8,393 nt of DNA from Bacteroidota bacterium (GCA_022708005.1 JAKIZN010000057.1:1-8393); one strand, 5' to 3'; numbered from the stretch's first letter, positions 1 to 8,228 are shown. Program-made: numbers and translations. Notes: generated by a model from the sequence alone, not told the origin.

Positions 1-2628
1 AGAGTTCGGCAGGAATTTGTGAAGTCCAAAGAAGTGCTGCTGAAAGAAGATTGGTCGCAAATAACAAAGGTGGCATTCAATACAAATGGTTCGCTTGCGA
101 TAGGTGCGAATACAAATGGTAAAATATCAGAATTTGATATATATAACAACGCCAATTCGCCTGCTAATAGATACTATATCAAAGATGAAAATTACGATAG
201 GGGTAATATTTTAAATATTGGAGTAGATTATTTTAAGGGCAATTCCGAAATTTTATATTTTTACAAAGATAATTTTTACTCATATCCCAAAGTTTCATTT
301 TTCAAAAGGGGAGAGGTCTCGCCATATAATACGGTGCAAGTTGATTTTGATATAGAGAAAATATATACTGACCCGCAAAGAAGATTTATACTTGCCAAAA
401 GCAATTTCAATCCAAAGCTGTATATGCTTTCTCCAGATGATGCCAGCGTGATTGGCAGCGTTAATGTTAATATGCCGATAACTGCGGCTTCTTTCAATCG
501 TTCTGGCGATTCGCTTGCGATAATTGAATTGGACGGCAATGTGTCGATATTCAAAATTAATAGCCTCGCAGATATTCAAAAAATAAAGTCAATAAAAATA
601 AATGATTTGCCAATTACATCGAATATAAAATTTTCTCCTAACGGCAAATTGCTTGCTATTTCTATAGTTCAATTAGACTATACAAACACGGAAAGCTATT
701 TGTATGATATAGATAGAGAGCAGATTGTAAGGACGTATCGCCCGGCGGTTGGTTCGGCATTAGAAATTGACTTTAGCCCTTCTTCCAGCAGCTTGGTTAT
801 TGGCTCGGCTAATATAGATCAAGTGGTGCTGTATGATTTGACTGGTACGGAAGGCAAATCGGTGCTTTCAGGGCATAGGTCGCAGCTTTACGATATGAAA
901 TTAGACCCAGAAGGCTTTGCTATACTCACTTCTTCCAAAGGCGATGATAATTTCAAGCACCACTCATTTGCATATCCGGAAATAGATATTTCGGATAATC
1001 CATTTCAAATACTTGATGCTTCTTTATCGATTATTGAGCCAGAGATAAAGCCATTGCTAATTGGAACTACTAATACATATATTTACACCGCCCAATTTTG
1101 CAATCATGGGATTGTCCCAGTATACGTATTTGGCGTTTCAATGGAGAATGGAGTGCATGCAAAACTGCTATCCAGCGCCGAGCAAGATACGATTTTGCCT
1201 AATGAATGCAAGGAGATAGCATTTGAAATTACCCCACTCGATACGGGCAAAATTTCAGATGAAATATTAATCAATTCTTGCTTCAGAACGTTCAGAATAC
1301 CAATTAATTTGCAAAGCTTGAATAGAAGTTTAACTTCAATTAATCCAAATGGTTGCGTCTTTGATGAAACTTGTATATGGACGCGCTCTTATAAAGAATT
1401 TGAGCTATTTAGAAATGACGATAGCGTAGATGTGATGATTAATTCCGTAACTATCCGAAATGCCTACACTTCGCCGTTTAGATTAGAGCAAGCAATTGCG
1501 GACACCATTATCAAGCCGGGAGAAGTTTTAAAAGCGAAATTTTCGTTTTTCCCAGATGCCGTCAGCCACTTTGAAGAAGAGTTGCATATAAGATATGCCA
1601 ATCAGATGAATGTATATAAAATAATTAAGCTGACGGGCGAAGGCATAGGTACGTTTTTGAATATGAGCCACGATACATTAATGTTTATCGATGAAATAGA
1701 TACGCGAGAAATTAGCGTTACCAACGTCGGTGGTCAATCGCTAACCATTACCGATAAAATATTCTCAGCGGACGGCATCTATTCCCTTGAAACGCCGCTA
1801 CCGCTCGTGATAGGAACAAATGAGACTAAGTCTTTAATAATAAAGCGAATTTTAAAATCGAAGCAAAAGGTAAGCCTGCGATTTGTTGCAGAGCCTTGTT
1901 TGGCATCGGGCGAAATAATTATAGATAGCTACGAAGGCTCATCGTATTTAGAGTTTTCCAACGTCAATGCCGACCCGCGTGGGCGAGCAGATATAGACGT
2001 GCATTTCGTCAATTACGAAAATGCTCAATATAAAGGTATACGCTTTTTTGAAGGTGAATTTACTATTAATCCGAGAATGTTCTTGCCCGATACAGTTACG
2101 TCAAATTTCGGAACGGCGAGCATAATCAGGAATGAAATTATAGGCGACCGCCGATTTGTACGATTTAGGATAGAAGGCGATTTTAATTCGGTCAATTCTA
2201 TGCTTTGCAAAATTTCGGGAATTGCTGGACTTGCCGAAACTGCCACTTCGCCGATTGCGTGGGTAGAAAATTCGCTATTTTGGGGCAAATCAGTTACGAC
2301 GCTAACGAAAAATGCTAGTTTTAATTTAACAAACACCTGTGGTGATAGATTTATCAGGCAAGAGAACGGTCCTATAATTAAATCAATCAGCCCAAACCCT
2401 GCGAGCGATATAATTACGGTTATTATAGAATCAGTCGCCGACGAAGTAGGAAGCATCGAAGTGCTTGATTTTATGGGGCAAGTGGTATTCCTTTCGGAGC
2501 CTATCCATTTGAAATCTGGCACTAATGAAATTAAATTAAATTTGCAATATTTATCGAATGGAAACTACAGCGTTGTGCTGCGGTCAAAAAATAATTATCA
2601 TACTAAGAAAATAATACTTTTACGATGA
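1..2628 (+). CDS. T9SS-sorted surface protein with WD40-like repeats and Ig-like domains (5' partial)
   Basis: Large exported protein of unknown function, cut by the window edge. The frame is open from base 1. The first in-window start is GTG at 19 (869 residues; numbering below is from it), but that start gives no signal peptide, and a T9SS cargo needs one, so the true start lies upstream. Residues 1-330 show WD40/beta-propeller-like repeats, for example FSPNGKLLAIS near 205, FSPSSSSLVIGSA near 252 and LSGHRSQLYDMKLDPEG near 283. Residues about 335-630 look like two or three choice-of-anchor/Hydin-type Ig domains, with the typical N-x-G and pro-Gly-x-x strand motifs. Residues about 640-760 resemble a cohesin-like beta-sandwich. 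Residues 787-869 are a type A T9SS sorting domain: SISPNPASD, then IEVLDFMGQVV, then LSNGNYSVVL and the basic end KKIILLR. In this family the domain directs outer-membrane export and is then removed. All eight cysteines lie after the propeller. The stop overlaps the next start (ATGA). Domain calls are by eye; the T9SS domain is the most secure. Confidence 0.85.
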   Translation, partial: RVRQEFVKSKEVLLKEDWSQITKVAFNTNGSLAIGANTNGKISEFDIYNNANSPANRYYIKDENYDRGNILNIGVDYFKGNSEILYFYKDNFYSYPKVSFFKRGEVSPYNTVQVDFDIEKIYTDPQRRFILAKSNFNPKLYMLSPDDASVIGSVNVNMPITAASFNRSGDSLAIIELDGNVSIFKINSLADIQKIKSIKINDLPITSNIKFSPNGKLLAISIVQLDYTNTESYLYDIDREQIVRTYRPAVGSALEIDFSPSSSSLVIGSANIDQVVLYDLTGTEGKSVLSGHRSQLYDMKLDPEGFAILTSSKGDDNFKHHSFAYPEIDISDNPFQILDASLSIIEPEIKPLLIGTTNTYIYTAQFCNHGIVPVYVFGVSMENGVHAKLLSSAEQDTILPNECKEIAFEITPLDTGKISDEILINSCFRTFRIPINLQSLNRSLTSINPNGCVFDETCIWTRSYKEFELFRNDDSVDVMINSVTIRNAYTSPFRLEQAIADTIIKPGEVLKAKFSFFPDAVSHFEEELHIRYANQMNVYKIIKLTGEGIGTFLNMSHDTLMFIDEIDTREISVTNVGGQSLTITDKIFSADGIYSLETPLPLVIGTNETKSLIIKRILKSKQKVSLRFVAEPCLASGEIIIDSYEGSSYLEFSNVNADPRGRADIDVHFVNYENAQYKGIRFFEGEFTINPRMFLPDTVTSNFGTASIIRNEIIGDRRFVRFRIEGDFNSVNSMLCKISGIAGLAETATSPIAWVENSLFWGKSVTTLTKNASFNLTNTCGDRFIRQENGPIIKSISPNPASDIITVIIESVADEVGSIEVLDFMGQVVFLSEPIHLKSGTNEIKLNLQYLSNGNYSVVLRSKNNYHTKKIILLR

Positions 2629-4574
2629 GCTTGGGACGAAAAGTGAAACATATATTATTAGTAGCGCTGGCGATAACGCTATCGCAGATTGGCTATGCCC
2701 AAACAGACGCAGCTAAGACTAATTGGCATATTTCGGCTGCTGCATTTTTAAATACAAATATCTATAGTTCTAATTTTGCAGATTTACCCGGGTACGAGAG
2801 TTGCTGCACTAATTATACTTCGGCTGTTGGGTTTGCTCCAGCGTTTGGGGCAGGGCTGCAATATGCCTTTCCAGAGCAGTTTTTGGGGCTGAATTATTCA
2901 TATATGATAAGATTTTTATATTCGGATATTTCGGCTAAATATTCAATAGATGAGCATATCGGCAACAATATAACGGGCAATAGCTATCAAAAAATAATTT
3001 CCAATTTCATACTTGACGCTAACATAAAAACGCTGGCTATCGAAAACTCAATAATAATTAGCCCGAAAATTGAGATACCGATTGACTTCAATGTGGGCTT
3101 GCAAGTTGCTGTGCCAATGACAAAGGATATTTTCAAAGTTGAAAGGTTGAAGTCGCCGAGTAATCTAACTTATACTGATACAGGCAGCAGAGAGCGAGCG
3201 AAGCAGAGCGGTGAGTTAGTGGACGCATCGAGCGCATTGCTATCAGTTCTATTGGGAGCAAGATATAAGGTTGCTCAATTCGATAATTTCGCAGTATATC
3301 CCGAATTGCAGTTTGCACTTGGGCTTTCTAATATAGTTAGCTCGCGGCAGTGGAAATCATCGGTTGCAAGAGCTGGAGTATCACTAAGCTATAACATACC
3401 TAAAAAAGAAATTGTGCCTATAGCGCCGCCAATTAATCCACCGATGCCCCAAATGGAGTTGCCGCAAATCGAAGAATTTGACTTTACGCAAAAATATATT
3501 TATGCAGATGTCGAACTAAGGGACAGCATCGAAATTCCAATACCTTTATTTAAGCACTACGTTCTGGATTATTTGATTTATCCGCCAGTCCTATTTTTCA
3601 AAAAGGGAAGCGATGAATTGAACCATAGCTATTCGGCTAATACGGACTTCGGCAAAAATATAGATCCAACAAGTGTTATATCGAAATTTTTTAAAGATAA
3701 TAGAAAAGATGTGGTGATAACCATCAACACAACTAACGATGAGCCAGATGCCCTATTTGAAAAAAGAAAAAATAAGATATTAGAGCTAATCAGAAAAGCA
3801 GATGAAAGATTTGAGAGTAAATATACTTTTGAGCATAATAAAGTTGATATATCGAAGATGAAAGATGCAATTACTGACGAAGCAAGAGTTGCGAGCATTA
3901 GAAATGTAGACAGCATGTCGATATTGCTAAATAGCACTGTTATAAAATCCGAGTCTTCTAATTCGAGCAATCGCAACGTCATATTCTTCAAGGCATCTGT
4001 GCCACAAGAATTTGAGTTGAGTAGTTATAAGTTATCTTGCGTATATGAGGGCAAAGAGCTTTATTCTACAACGGATTTAAATGGTAGAATAAATTTGATT
4101 GATGATTATTTCTTGCATAATGGCATACAAAAGACGCCGCTATCGGTTACTTCGAGTGCCACTATTAGCGACGGCAGAACTAAGACTAAAGCAATTACTA
4201 TAATGCTTGCCCCGTACTATGCAAACGCAAGCAGCGTTTTTAACATAGAAGGTGGGGAAGGTGAAAAACTGTTTCTGGGAATGTTTGATTACGATAGCTA
4301 TAAGTTCAAATATTTTGATAAAATAGTTTTTGGCAAAGTGCGAGATAGATTGGCTCGTGGCAAACGCATAAGGATTATTCCATATACGGACAATATTGGT
4401 GGCAAAGTCTATAATTTAAAATTAGCTGAAAAGCGAGCAGAGGCAGCGGTGAATTTATTGGAGCTTTCGCCAGAGCAGTATGAAATCAAATATCCCAATT
4501 CGTACCTTTTCGATAATAAATCGCCAGTCGGCAGAATGCTTAACCGAAGTGTGATAATTGAATACGCAGATTAG
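2625..4574 (+). CDS. OmpA-family outer-membrane protein with C-terminal peptidoglycan-binding domain
   Basis: Predicted to sit in the outer membrane or periplasm and bind peptidoglycan. Residues 1-26 form a Sec signal peptide: basic GRKVKH, hydrophobic ILLVALAITLSQIG, cleavage near YAQ. Residues about 32-258 alternate short beta strands and read like an N-terminal beta-barrel, ending in VSLSYNIP. A proline-rich linker follows (263-280, APPINPPMPQ). Residues about 545-649 are an OmpA/MotB C-terminal domain: IPYTDNIGG with D589, then NLKLAEKRAEAAVNLL with R604, then GRMLNRSVIIEY. D589 and R604 match the Asp and Arg that hold diaminopimelate in OmpA domains, so binding looks intact. Residues 321-395 look like a degenerate first OmpA-like unit, and 453-530 like a separate beta-rich insert. 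The start at 2625 overlaps the upstream stop by four bases and has no clear Shine-Dalgarno, which fits translational coupling. GTG at 2643, preceded by GGGA, is an alternative that would still leave a signal peptide. The specific role is unknown. Confidence 0.87.
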   Translation: MSLGRKVKHILLVALAITLSQIGYAQTDAAKTNWHISAAAFLNTNIYSSNFADLPGYESCCTNYTSAVGFAPAFGAGLQYAFPEQFLGLNYSYMIRFLYSDISAKYSIDEHIGNNITGNSYQKIISNFILDANIKTLAIENSIIISPKIEIPIDFNVGLQVAVPMTKDIFKVERLKSPSNLTYTDTGSRERAKQSGELVDASSALLSVLLGARYKVAQFDNFAVYPELQFALGLSNIVSSRQWKSSVARAGVSLSYNIPKKEIVPIAPPINPPMPQMELPQIEEFDFTQKYIYADVELRDSIEIPIPLFKHYVLDYLIYPPVLFFKKGSDELNHSYSANTDFGKNIDPTSVISKFFKDNRKDVVITINTTNDEPDALFEKRKNKILELIRKADERFESKYTFEHNKVDISKMKDAITDEARVASIRNVDSMSILLNSTVIKSESSNSSNRNVIFFKASVPQEFELSSYKLSCVYEGKELYSTTDLNGRINLIDDYFLHNGIQKTPLSVTSSATISDGRTKTKAITIMLAPYYANASSVFNIEGGEGEKLFLGMFDYDSYKFKYFDKIVFGKVRDRLARGKRIRIIPYTDNIGGKVYNLKLAEKRAEAAVNLLELSPEQYEIKYPNSYLFDNKSPVGRMLNRSVIIEYAD

Positions 4575-4604
4575 GCAGCGTCGCGAGATGTAAAATGTAA
4601 AATT

Positions 4605-4632
4605 TGCGGGCAGCATTAACGTGCTACCCGCA
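4605..4632. terminator. Bidirectional rho-independent-like terminator between convergent operons
   Basis: The arms TGCGGGCAGCA (4605-4615) and TGCTACCCGCA (4622-4632) pair over 11 positions with one C/A mismatch around a six-base loop TTAACG. It lies 30 bp after the OmpA-family stop and 12 bp after the ftsZ stop. The plus-strand side is followed by TTTATTATAATATT and the minus-strand side by AAATTTTACATTTTA, both weak T-tracts. The position between convergent genes supports a shared terminator. The short interrupted T-runs leave doubt about its efficiency. Confidence 0.65.
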
Positions 4633-4644
4633 TTTATTATAATA

Positions 4645-5994
4645 TTAGATTTCCGTCATTTTTCTGATAAATGCAGAAGATATTTGTTGAGAAGATGCCT
4701 GCTGCGATATCGATTGCGTATTAGAGAATTTATCGACTGCGGCTATGCTCTTTTCAGCAATAGATGACGAGTATTCGCTAAATCCTCTGCGAATAATTGC
4801 AGGCTCATCGTACTCCTTTAGCTGATTCTCGCCCTTTGGACTTGATTCTGGAATCCTTGGGAATGTAGGAGCTATAGGCGTTTGCTGAAAAGTAGGTTTA
4901 GCGCCAAAAGCCACAGTTGGCTTAATTGTCTTTATTGGATTAGCCCTTGCAGGAGTGGGAGTTACAGTAGGCTTTACAACCTCTCCAAATATATCCACTT
5001 GCTCGCTCTTAGGAGTTGTTCCGCTATGCGAGTTTTTTCCTGATTTTGGGAATCCTGTTGCTACAACAGTTACGCTTATTTGATCGTTCATATCTTGGTT
5101 GATAACAACGCCGTGTATAAGGTTGACATCGTCGCCAGCGGCTTGCTGTGCAATAGAAACAGCTTCGCTGATTTCGTGCATTCCCATATCAGTCCCGCCA
5201 GTAATGTTAATAAGCACACCTTTAGCTCCAGCTATGGAAATGCCATCAAGTAGTGGCGAATTAAGCGCTTGCTTGGTGGCTTCTGCAGCTCTATTATCGC
5301 CAGAAGCGGTGCCAATGCCCATTAGCGCATCGCCCATACCGGTCATGATTGTGCGAACATCTGCAAAGTCAACATTTACGACGCCGTAGCAATTAATTAT
5401 ATCAGAAATGCCGCGGGTTGCATTGTATAAAACTTCATCGACTTTAAGAAAGGCTTCGCTAAACGATGTGTTTTTCTCAATAATTTCTAAAACTCTTTGA
5501 TTTGGAATAACTATCAGCGCATCAACATGTTGGCGAAGTTCTTCAATTCCCTGCTTTGCTACATCTATCCTTCGATTTCCCTCCCAATCAAAAGGCTTAG
5601 TAACAATTCCAACAACAAGTGCGCCCATTTCCTGCCCGATTTTGGCAATAATCGGCGCTGCTCCCGTTCCTGTTCCGCCTCCCATTCCAGCGGTAACAAA
5701 AACCATATCGCTACCTTTTAGTGCATCTTTGATGCTTTCGATAGCTCCTTCGACAGCTTTTCGGGCAACTTCTGGGTTGGCGCCTGCTCCAAGCCCTGTG
5801 CCTAATTGGATTTTTATTTGTGACTTGTTGTGATTTAGTGCTTGGCTATCGGTATTAGCTGCGATAAAGTCGACACCGCTAAAGCCTCGACTTATCATAT
5901 TATTGATAGCATTTCCACCGCCACCTCCAACTCCGATAACCTTAATCCTTGCGTCGCCGCCCAATGTTGATGAAGTATCAAGTTCAATTGGCAT
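4645..5994 (-). CDS. ftsZ: Cell division protein FtsZ (tubulin-like GTPase)
   Basis: Forms the cytoplasmic Z-ring that recruits the divisome; GTP hydrolysis occurs at the interface of adjacent subunits. The 449 residues hold the glycine-rich loop GVGGGGGNA (21-29), ANTD (46-49), GLGAGANP (67-74), the tubulin signature GGGTGTG (105-111) and the catalytic T7 loop NVDFADVR (207-214) with D209 and D212, so GTPase residues are intact. The core ends near VATGF (311-315). A Pro/Thr-rich linker of about 80 residues follows, then a candidate C-terminal conserved peptide, YDEPAIIRRG (395-404). Unusually, about 45 more Ser/Gln-rich residues follow, ending in SAFIRKMTEI, which itself resembles such a peptide. 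The loop before GLGAGANP appears about four residues shorter than in E. coli or B. subtilis FtsZ. The ATG is supported by AGAGG eight bases upstream. It is the last gene of the ftsQ-ftsA-ftsZ cluster, 41 bp after ftsA. The identification is certain. Confidence 0.98.
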   Translation of the reverse strand: MPIELDTSSTLGGDARIKVIGVGGGGGNAINNMISRGFSGVDFIAANTDSQALNHNKSQIKIQLGTGLGAGANPEVARKAVEGAIESIKDALKGSDMVFVTAGMGGGTGTGAAPIIAKIGQEMGALVVGIVTKPFDWEGNRRIDVAKQGIEELRQHVDALIVIPNQRVLEIIEKNTSFSEAFLKVDEVLYNATRGISDIINCYGVVNVDFADVRTIMTGMGDALMGIGTASGDNRAAEATKQALNSPLLDGISIAGAKGVLINITGGTDMGMHEISEAVSIAQQAAGDDVNLIHGVVINQDMNDQISVTVVATGFPKSGKNSHSGTTPKSEQVDIFGEVVKPTVTPTPARANPIKTIKPTVAFGAKPTFQQTPIAPTFPRIPESSPKGENQLKEYDEPAIIRRGFSEYSSSIAEKSIAAVDKFSNTQSISQQASSQQISSAFIRKMTEI

Positions 5995-6002
5995 AGTAAT
6001 GA

Positions 6003-6007
6003 CCTCT
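6003..6007 (-). promoter_or_regulatory. Shine-Dalgarno of ftsZ
   Basis: The minus strand reads AGAGG followed by eight bases (TCATTACT) and then the ftsZ ATG. This is a near-consensus ribosome binding site at good spacing and it fixes the ftsZ start. It lies in the 41-bp ftsA-ftsZ gap, which is too short to show a convincing separate promoter. Confidence 0.75.
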
Positions 6008-6035
6008 ATATATTTCTAAATGTTTGTTTCGTTAA

Positions 6036-7418
6036 TTATAATTCTTCAAAAAAACCTTTTATCTTTTTTAGTACTGATGGCTTTTTATCTTCTTCGTCAG
6101 CAGGTTTTTCCTTGCTGCTTTCTGCTGTTTTATCAGTCTCTTTTGAAAAAAAGTCTATCTTTTTCTTCGGCTTTTCTGGTTCTTTCGCCTTTTCGACCAA
6201 AGTGTGGTCTACTTGTTCGACTGTTCCAGCGTCGCCTTCTAATCCGTAAATCGCGAGTCCGACTGCAGTTGAATAAACAGGACTTTCTACTTCTGGTGCT
6301 AGTCCGGTATATGTAATGCCTGAAGGATAGCCGATTTTTACTGGCATATTGAAAATAGCCGCTGCTAGCTCGTCTATGCCGCGTATCAGCGTATTGCCAC
6401 CTGTGAGCACTATCCCAGCTCCGAGTTTATGTTCAAAGCCAGATTTTCGTATTTCGGCAAGCGCGAACTCAAATATTTCTTCCACACGTGGCTGAACTAT
6501 CTTGCATAGCTGCGTTTTAGATATTTCCATAGGCTTACGCCCTGCTATGCCGGGGATCATTATAACGTCGTCCTTCATAATCGAATCTTCAAAGCAATGC
6601 CCGTATTCTCGCTTTATCCGCTCTGCTTGCGAAACAACTACTCCCAGCACTTTCCTAACGTCATCTGTTACCTGTTTGCCTGCAACGCCAAATACTGCGG
6701 TATATCTAATTATATTTTCTTCAAAAATAGCAATATCAGTAGTTCCGCCGCCAATATCTATTAGAGCTACTCCTACTTCTTTTTCCTCTGGGGTTAATAT
6801 CGCTTGGCTGCAAGCGAGCGGTTCGAGCACAATATTTTTTACCCTCAAGCCAGCTCTTTCGACGCATTTGTGTATATTAGTAATAGCAGTCGAAAGCCCA
6901 GTAACTATATGAACTTTTGCCTCCATACGAACGCCGCTCATGCCGATGGGGTCGTGTATGCCGTCTTGACCGTCAATAATGAAATCTTGAGGTATGATAT
7001 GAATAATAGTCCGCTCAGAGGGAATAGCCACATTTCGCGTATCTTCGAGCAATCTATCAACGTCAGTCTGCGAAATTTCTTTCATCGGATTGGATATGCC
7101 GACTATGCCACTTGTTTGGAAAGATTCAATGTGATCGCCCGCTATGCCGACAACTACATCTTCGACCTTTATCCCAGATTGCTGCTCGGCTTGCTGTATA
7201 GCAGTTTTGATTGATTTTACTGTTTTATCGATATTAACAACAACTCCACGATTTAAGCCTTCGCTTTCGGTGATGCCAAAGCCCAATATTTTCAATGTCT
7301 TAGTAACTGGATCATTGGCAGCAACAAGGGCGCATACTTTGGTCGTACCAATATCAAGACCAACTGTTATGCTGTGCGGGCTTACCGCCGTTTCATTATT
7401 TTCCAAATCAGTGATCAT
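6036..7418 (-). CDS. ftsA: Cell division protein FtsA (actin-like membrane tether of FtsZ)
   Basis: Actin-family ATPase on the inner face of the cytoplasmic membrane. It anchors FtsZ through the FtsZ tail peptide and passes the signal to later divisome proteins. The 460 residues show the actin-fold motifs in order: phosphate-1 VGLDIGTTKVCALVA (19-33), the FtsA-specific 1C region (about 85-170, with the conserved stretch HIIPQDFIIDG at 140-150), phosphate-2 LIDIGGGTTDIAIF (219-232) and the adenosine motif GIVLTGGNTLIRGI (335-348). A charged Lys/Glu-rich linker (about 408-447) leads to SVLKKIKGFFEEL at the end, which fits the amphipathic membrane-targeting helix of FtsA. With about 40 residues of linker it is longer than the roughly 420-residue E. 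coli protein. The ATG is supported by AAAGG five bases upstream. It starts 18 bp after the ftsQ stop and precedes ftsZ, the standard divisome order. Confidence 0.98.
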   Translation of the reverse strand: MITDLENNETAVSPHSITVGLDIGTTKVCALVAANDPVTKTLKILGFGITESEGLNRGVVVNIDKTVKSIKTAIQQAEQQSGIKVEDVVVGIAGDHIESFQTSGIVGISNPMKEISQTDVDRLLEDTRNVAIPSERTIIHIIPQDFIIDGQDGIHDPIGMSGVRMEAKVHIVTGLSTAITNIHKCVERAGLRVKNIVLEPLACSQAILTPEEKEVGVALIDIGGGTTDIAIFEENIIRYTAVFGVAGKQVTDDVRKVLGVVVSQAERIKREYGHCFEDSIMKDDVIMIPGIAGRKPMEISKTQLCKIVQPRVEEIFEFALAEIRKSGFEHKLGAGIVLTGGNTLIRGIDELAAAIFNMPVKIGYPSGITYTGLAPEVESPVYSTAVGLAIYGLEGDAGTVEQVDHTLVEKAKEPEKPKKKIDFFSKETDKTAESSKEKPADEEDKKPSVLKKIKGFFEEL

Positions 7419-7423
7419 GCTAA

Positions 7424-7428
7424 CCTTT
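7424..7428 (-). promoter_or_regulatory. Shine-Dalgarno of ftsA
   Basis: The minus strand reads AAAGG, then TTAGC, then the ftsA ATG, a five-base spacing. It lies in the short ftsQ-ftsA gap and supports this ATG as the start. Confidence 0.65.
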
Positions 7429-7436
7429 ATTTAATA

Positions 7437-8228
7437 TTATATGTTATCGTATTTAGTGATTATTTGCTCTGCCCATCGAGCATCAATATATTTAACTTTT
7501 TTATCCTTTATATTTCCAATTTTATATTGGAAAAAATCGTAAATATTGCTCAATTTTGCTTGCAAATTATCCGTATTGCCGAGCAATATTTTTGTCCCAG
7601 AGTCAGATGTAAATAGTTCAAATGACTTGAGTTTAAGATTGCAGTGAACTTCAGAAATAAAATTATATAAGAAGCTGAAACGAGCCGTTCTTATTTCATT
7701 TATAATGCTAATTGATGATAACATTTTTGCCGAATCGAGCTTTTCGCCATCATATACACCTGTGATGATAGGCATATCTACAACGGAGTGAAACACCCTA
7801 TATGGCAATAACTGCCCGTCTTTATCCACATATTGAAGTTCGCCATAATTATTAGCCAATAGAGCCACTGGGTTTCGCTCTTTCACTTCAATGTTAAGCG
7901 AGTGAATGCCTTCGTGCATGTAAGTTTCAGCGATATAAGGGTTACCCCTTAATTTAGATGCCAGATCTTCATATTTAATTTTATTTTTGGGGACGTTAAT
8001 AATGGACGCATCTTCAATCGCCCCTTTCACTTCGGCGGGCGACAAAAATGATGTGCCAGATATAGATATGCTTTTAATGGGCTGCGAAGAGTTCCACAAC
8101 TGTGCAAGCAAAATTAAAACAGCCAAGCCAATAAGAATTGCTGATAATTTCAGCAAAAGTGTTGGCTTAGTTGCTCTTTTTTTGCTAAGTTCCTCAATAA
8201 ACTGCAATATTTTCCCAAATTTACGCAT
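7437..8228 (-). CDS. ftsQ: Cell division protein FtsQ (POTRA-domain divisome scaffold)
   Basis: Bitopic inner-membrane protein that links cytoplasmic and periplasmic divisome parts, classically through FtsB and FtsL. The 263 residues follow the family layout. There is a short basic cytoplasmic tail (1-24) and one membrane helix (about 25-45, LLLKLSAILIGLAVLILLAQ). A POTRA domain follows (about 51-118), starting IKSISISGTSFLSPAEVKGA and ending LNIEVKERNPVALL. The beta domain contains YVDKDGQLLPY (133-143) and the near-terminal strand VKYIDARWAEQIITKY (245-260), matching the IDLR-type strand of FtsQ proteins. Sequence conservation in this family is low, so the call rests on architecture plus position directly before ftsA. 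The ATG has only GG three bases upstream, too close for a normal Shine-Dalgarno, so initiation may be weak or SD-independent. No other Met lies near the N-terminus. Confidence 0.93.
   Translation of the reverse strand: MRKFGKILQFIEELSKKRATKPTLLLKLSAILIGLAVLILLAQLWNSSQPIKSISISGTSFLSPAEVKGAIEDASIINVPKNKIKYEDLASKLRGNPYIAETYMHEGIHSLNIEVKERNPVALLANNYGELQYVDKDGQLLPYRVFHSVVDMPIITGVYDGEKLDSAKMLSSISIINEIRTARFSFLYNFISEVHCNLKLKSFELFTSDSGTKILLGNTDNLQAKLSNIYDFFQYKIGNIKDKKVKYIDARWAEQIITKYDNI

Noticed and set aside
79..120. Direct repeat AATACAAATGGT at 79-90 and 109-120
   Set aside because: The copies are 30 bp apart in frame and both encode NTNG within a WD40-like repeat region, so they reflect protein repeat structure and not a mobile or regulatory element.
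2025..2522. Minus-strand open frame of 165 codons inside the surface-protein gene
   Set aside because: The plus-strand frame there encodes a coherent cohesin-like region and T9SS sorting domain; the antisense reading has no domain and no upstream signals.
5099..5389. Plus-strand open frame opposite ftsZ (96 codons)
   Set aside because: It lies entirely antisense to highly conserved FtsZ core sequence, is rich in Ser/Pro/Ala as expected for an antisense shadow, and has no ribosome binding site or family resemblance.
6502..7214. Overlapping plus-strand open frames opposite ftsA (two of 136 codons)
   Set aside because: Both are antisense to the conserved actin-fold motifs of FtsA, overlap each other, and show no recognisable domain.
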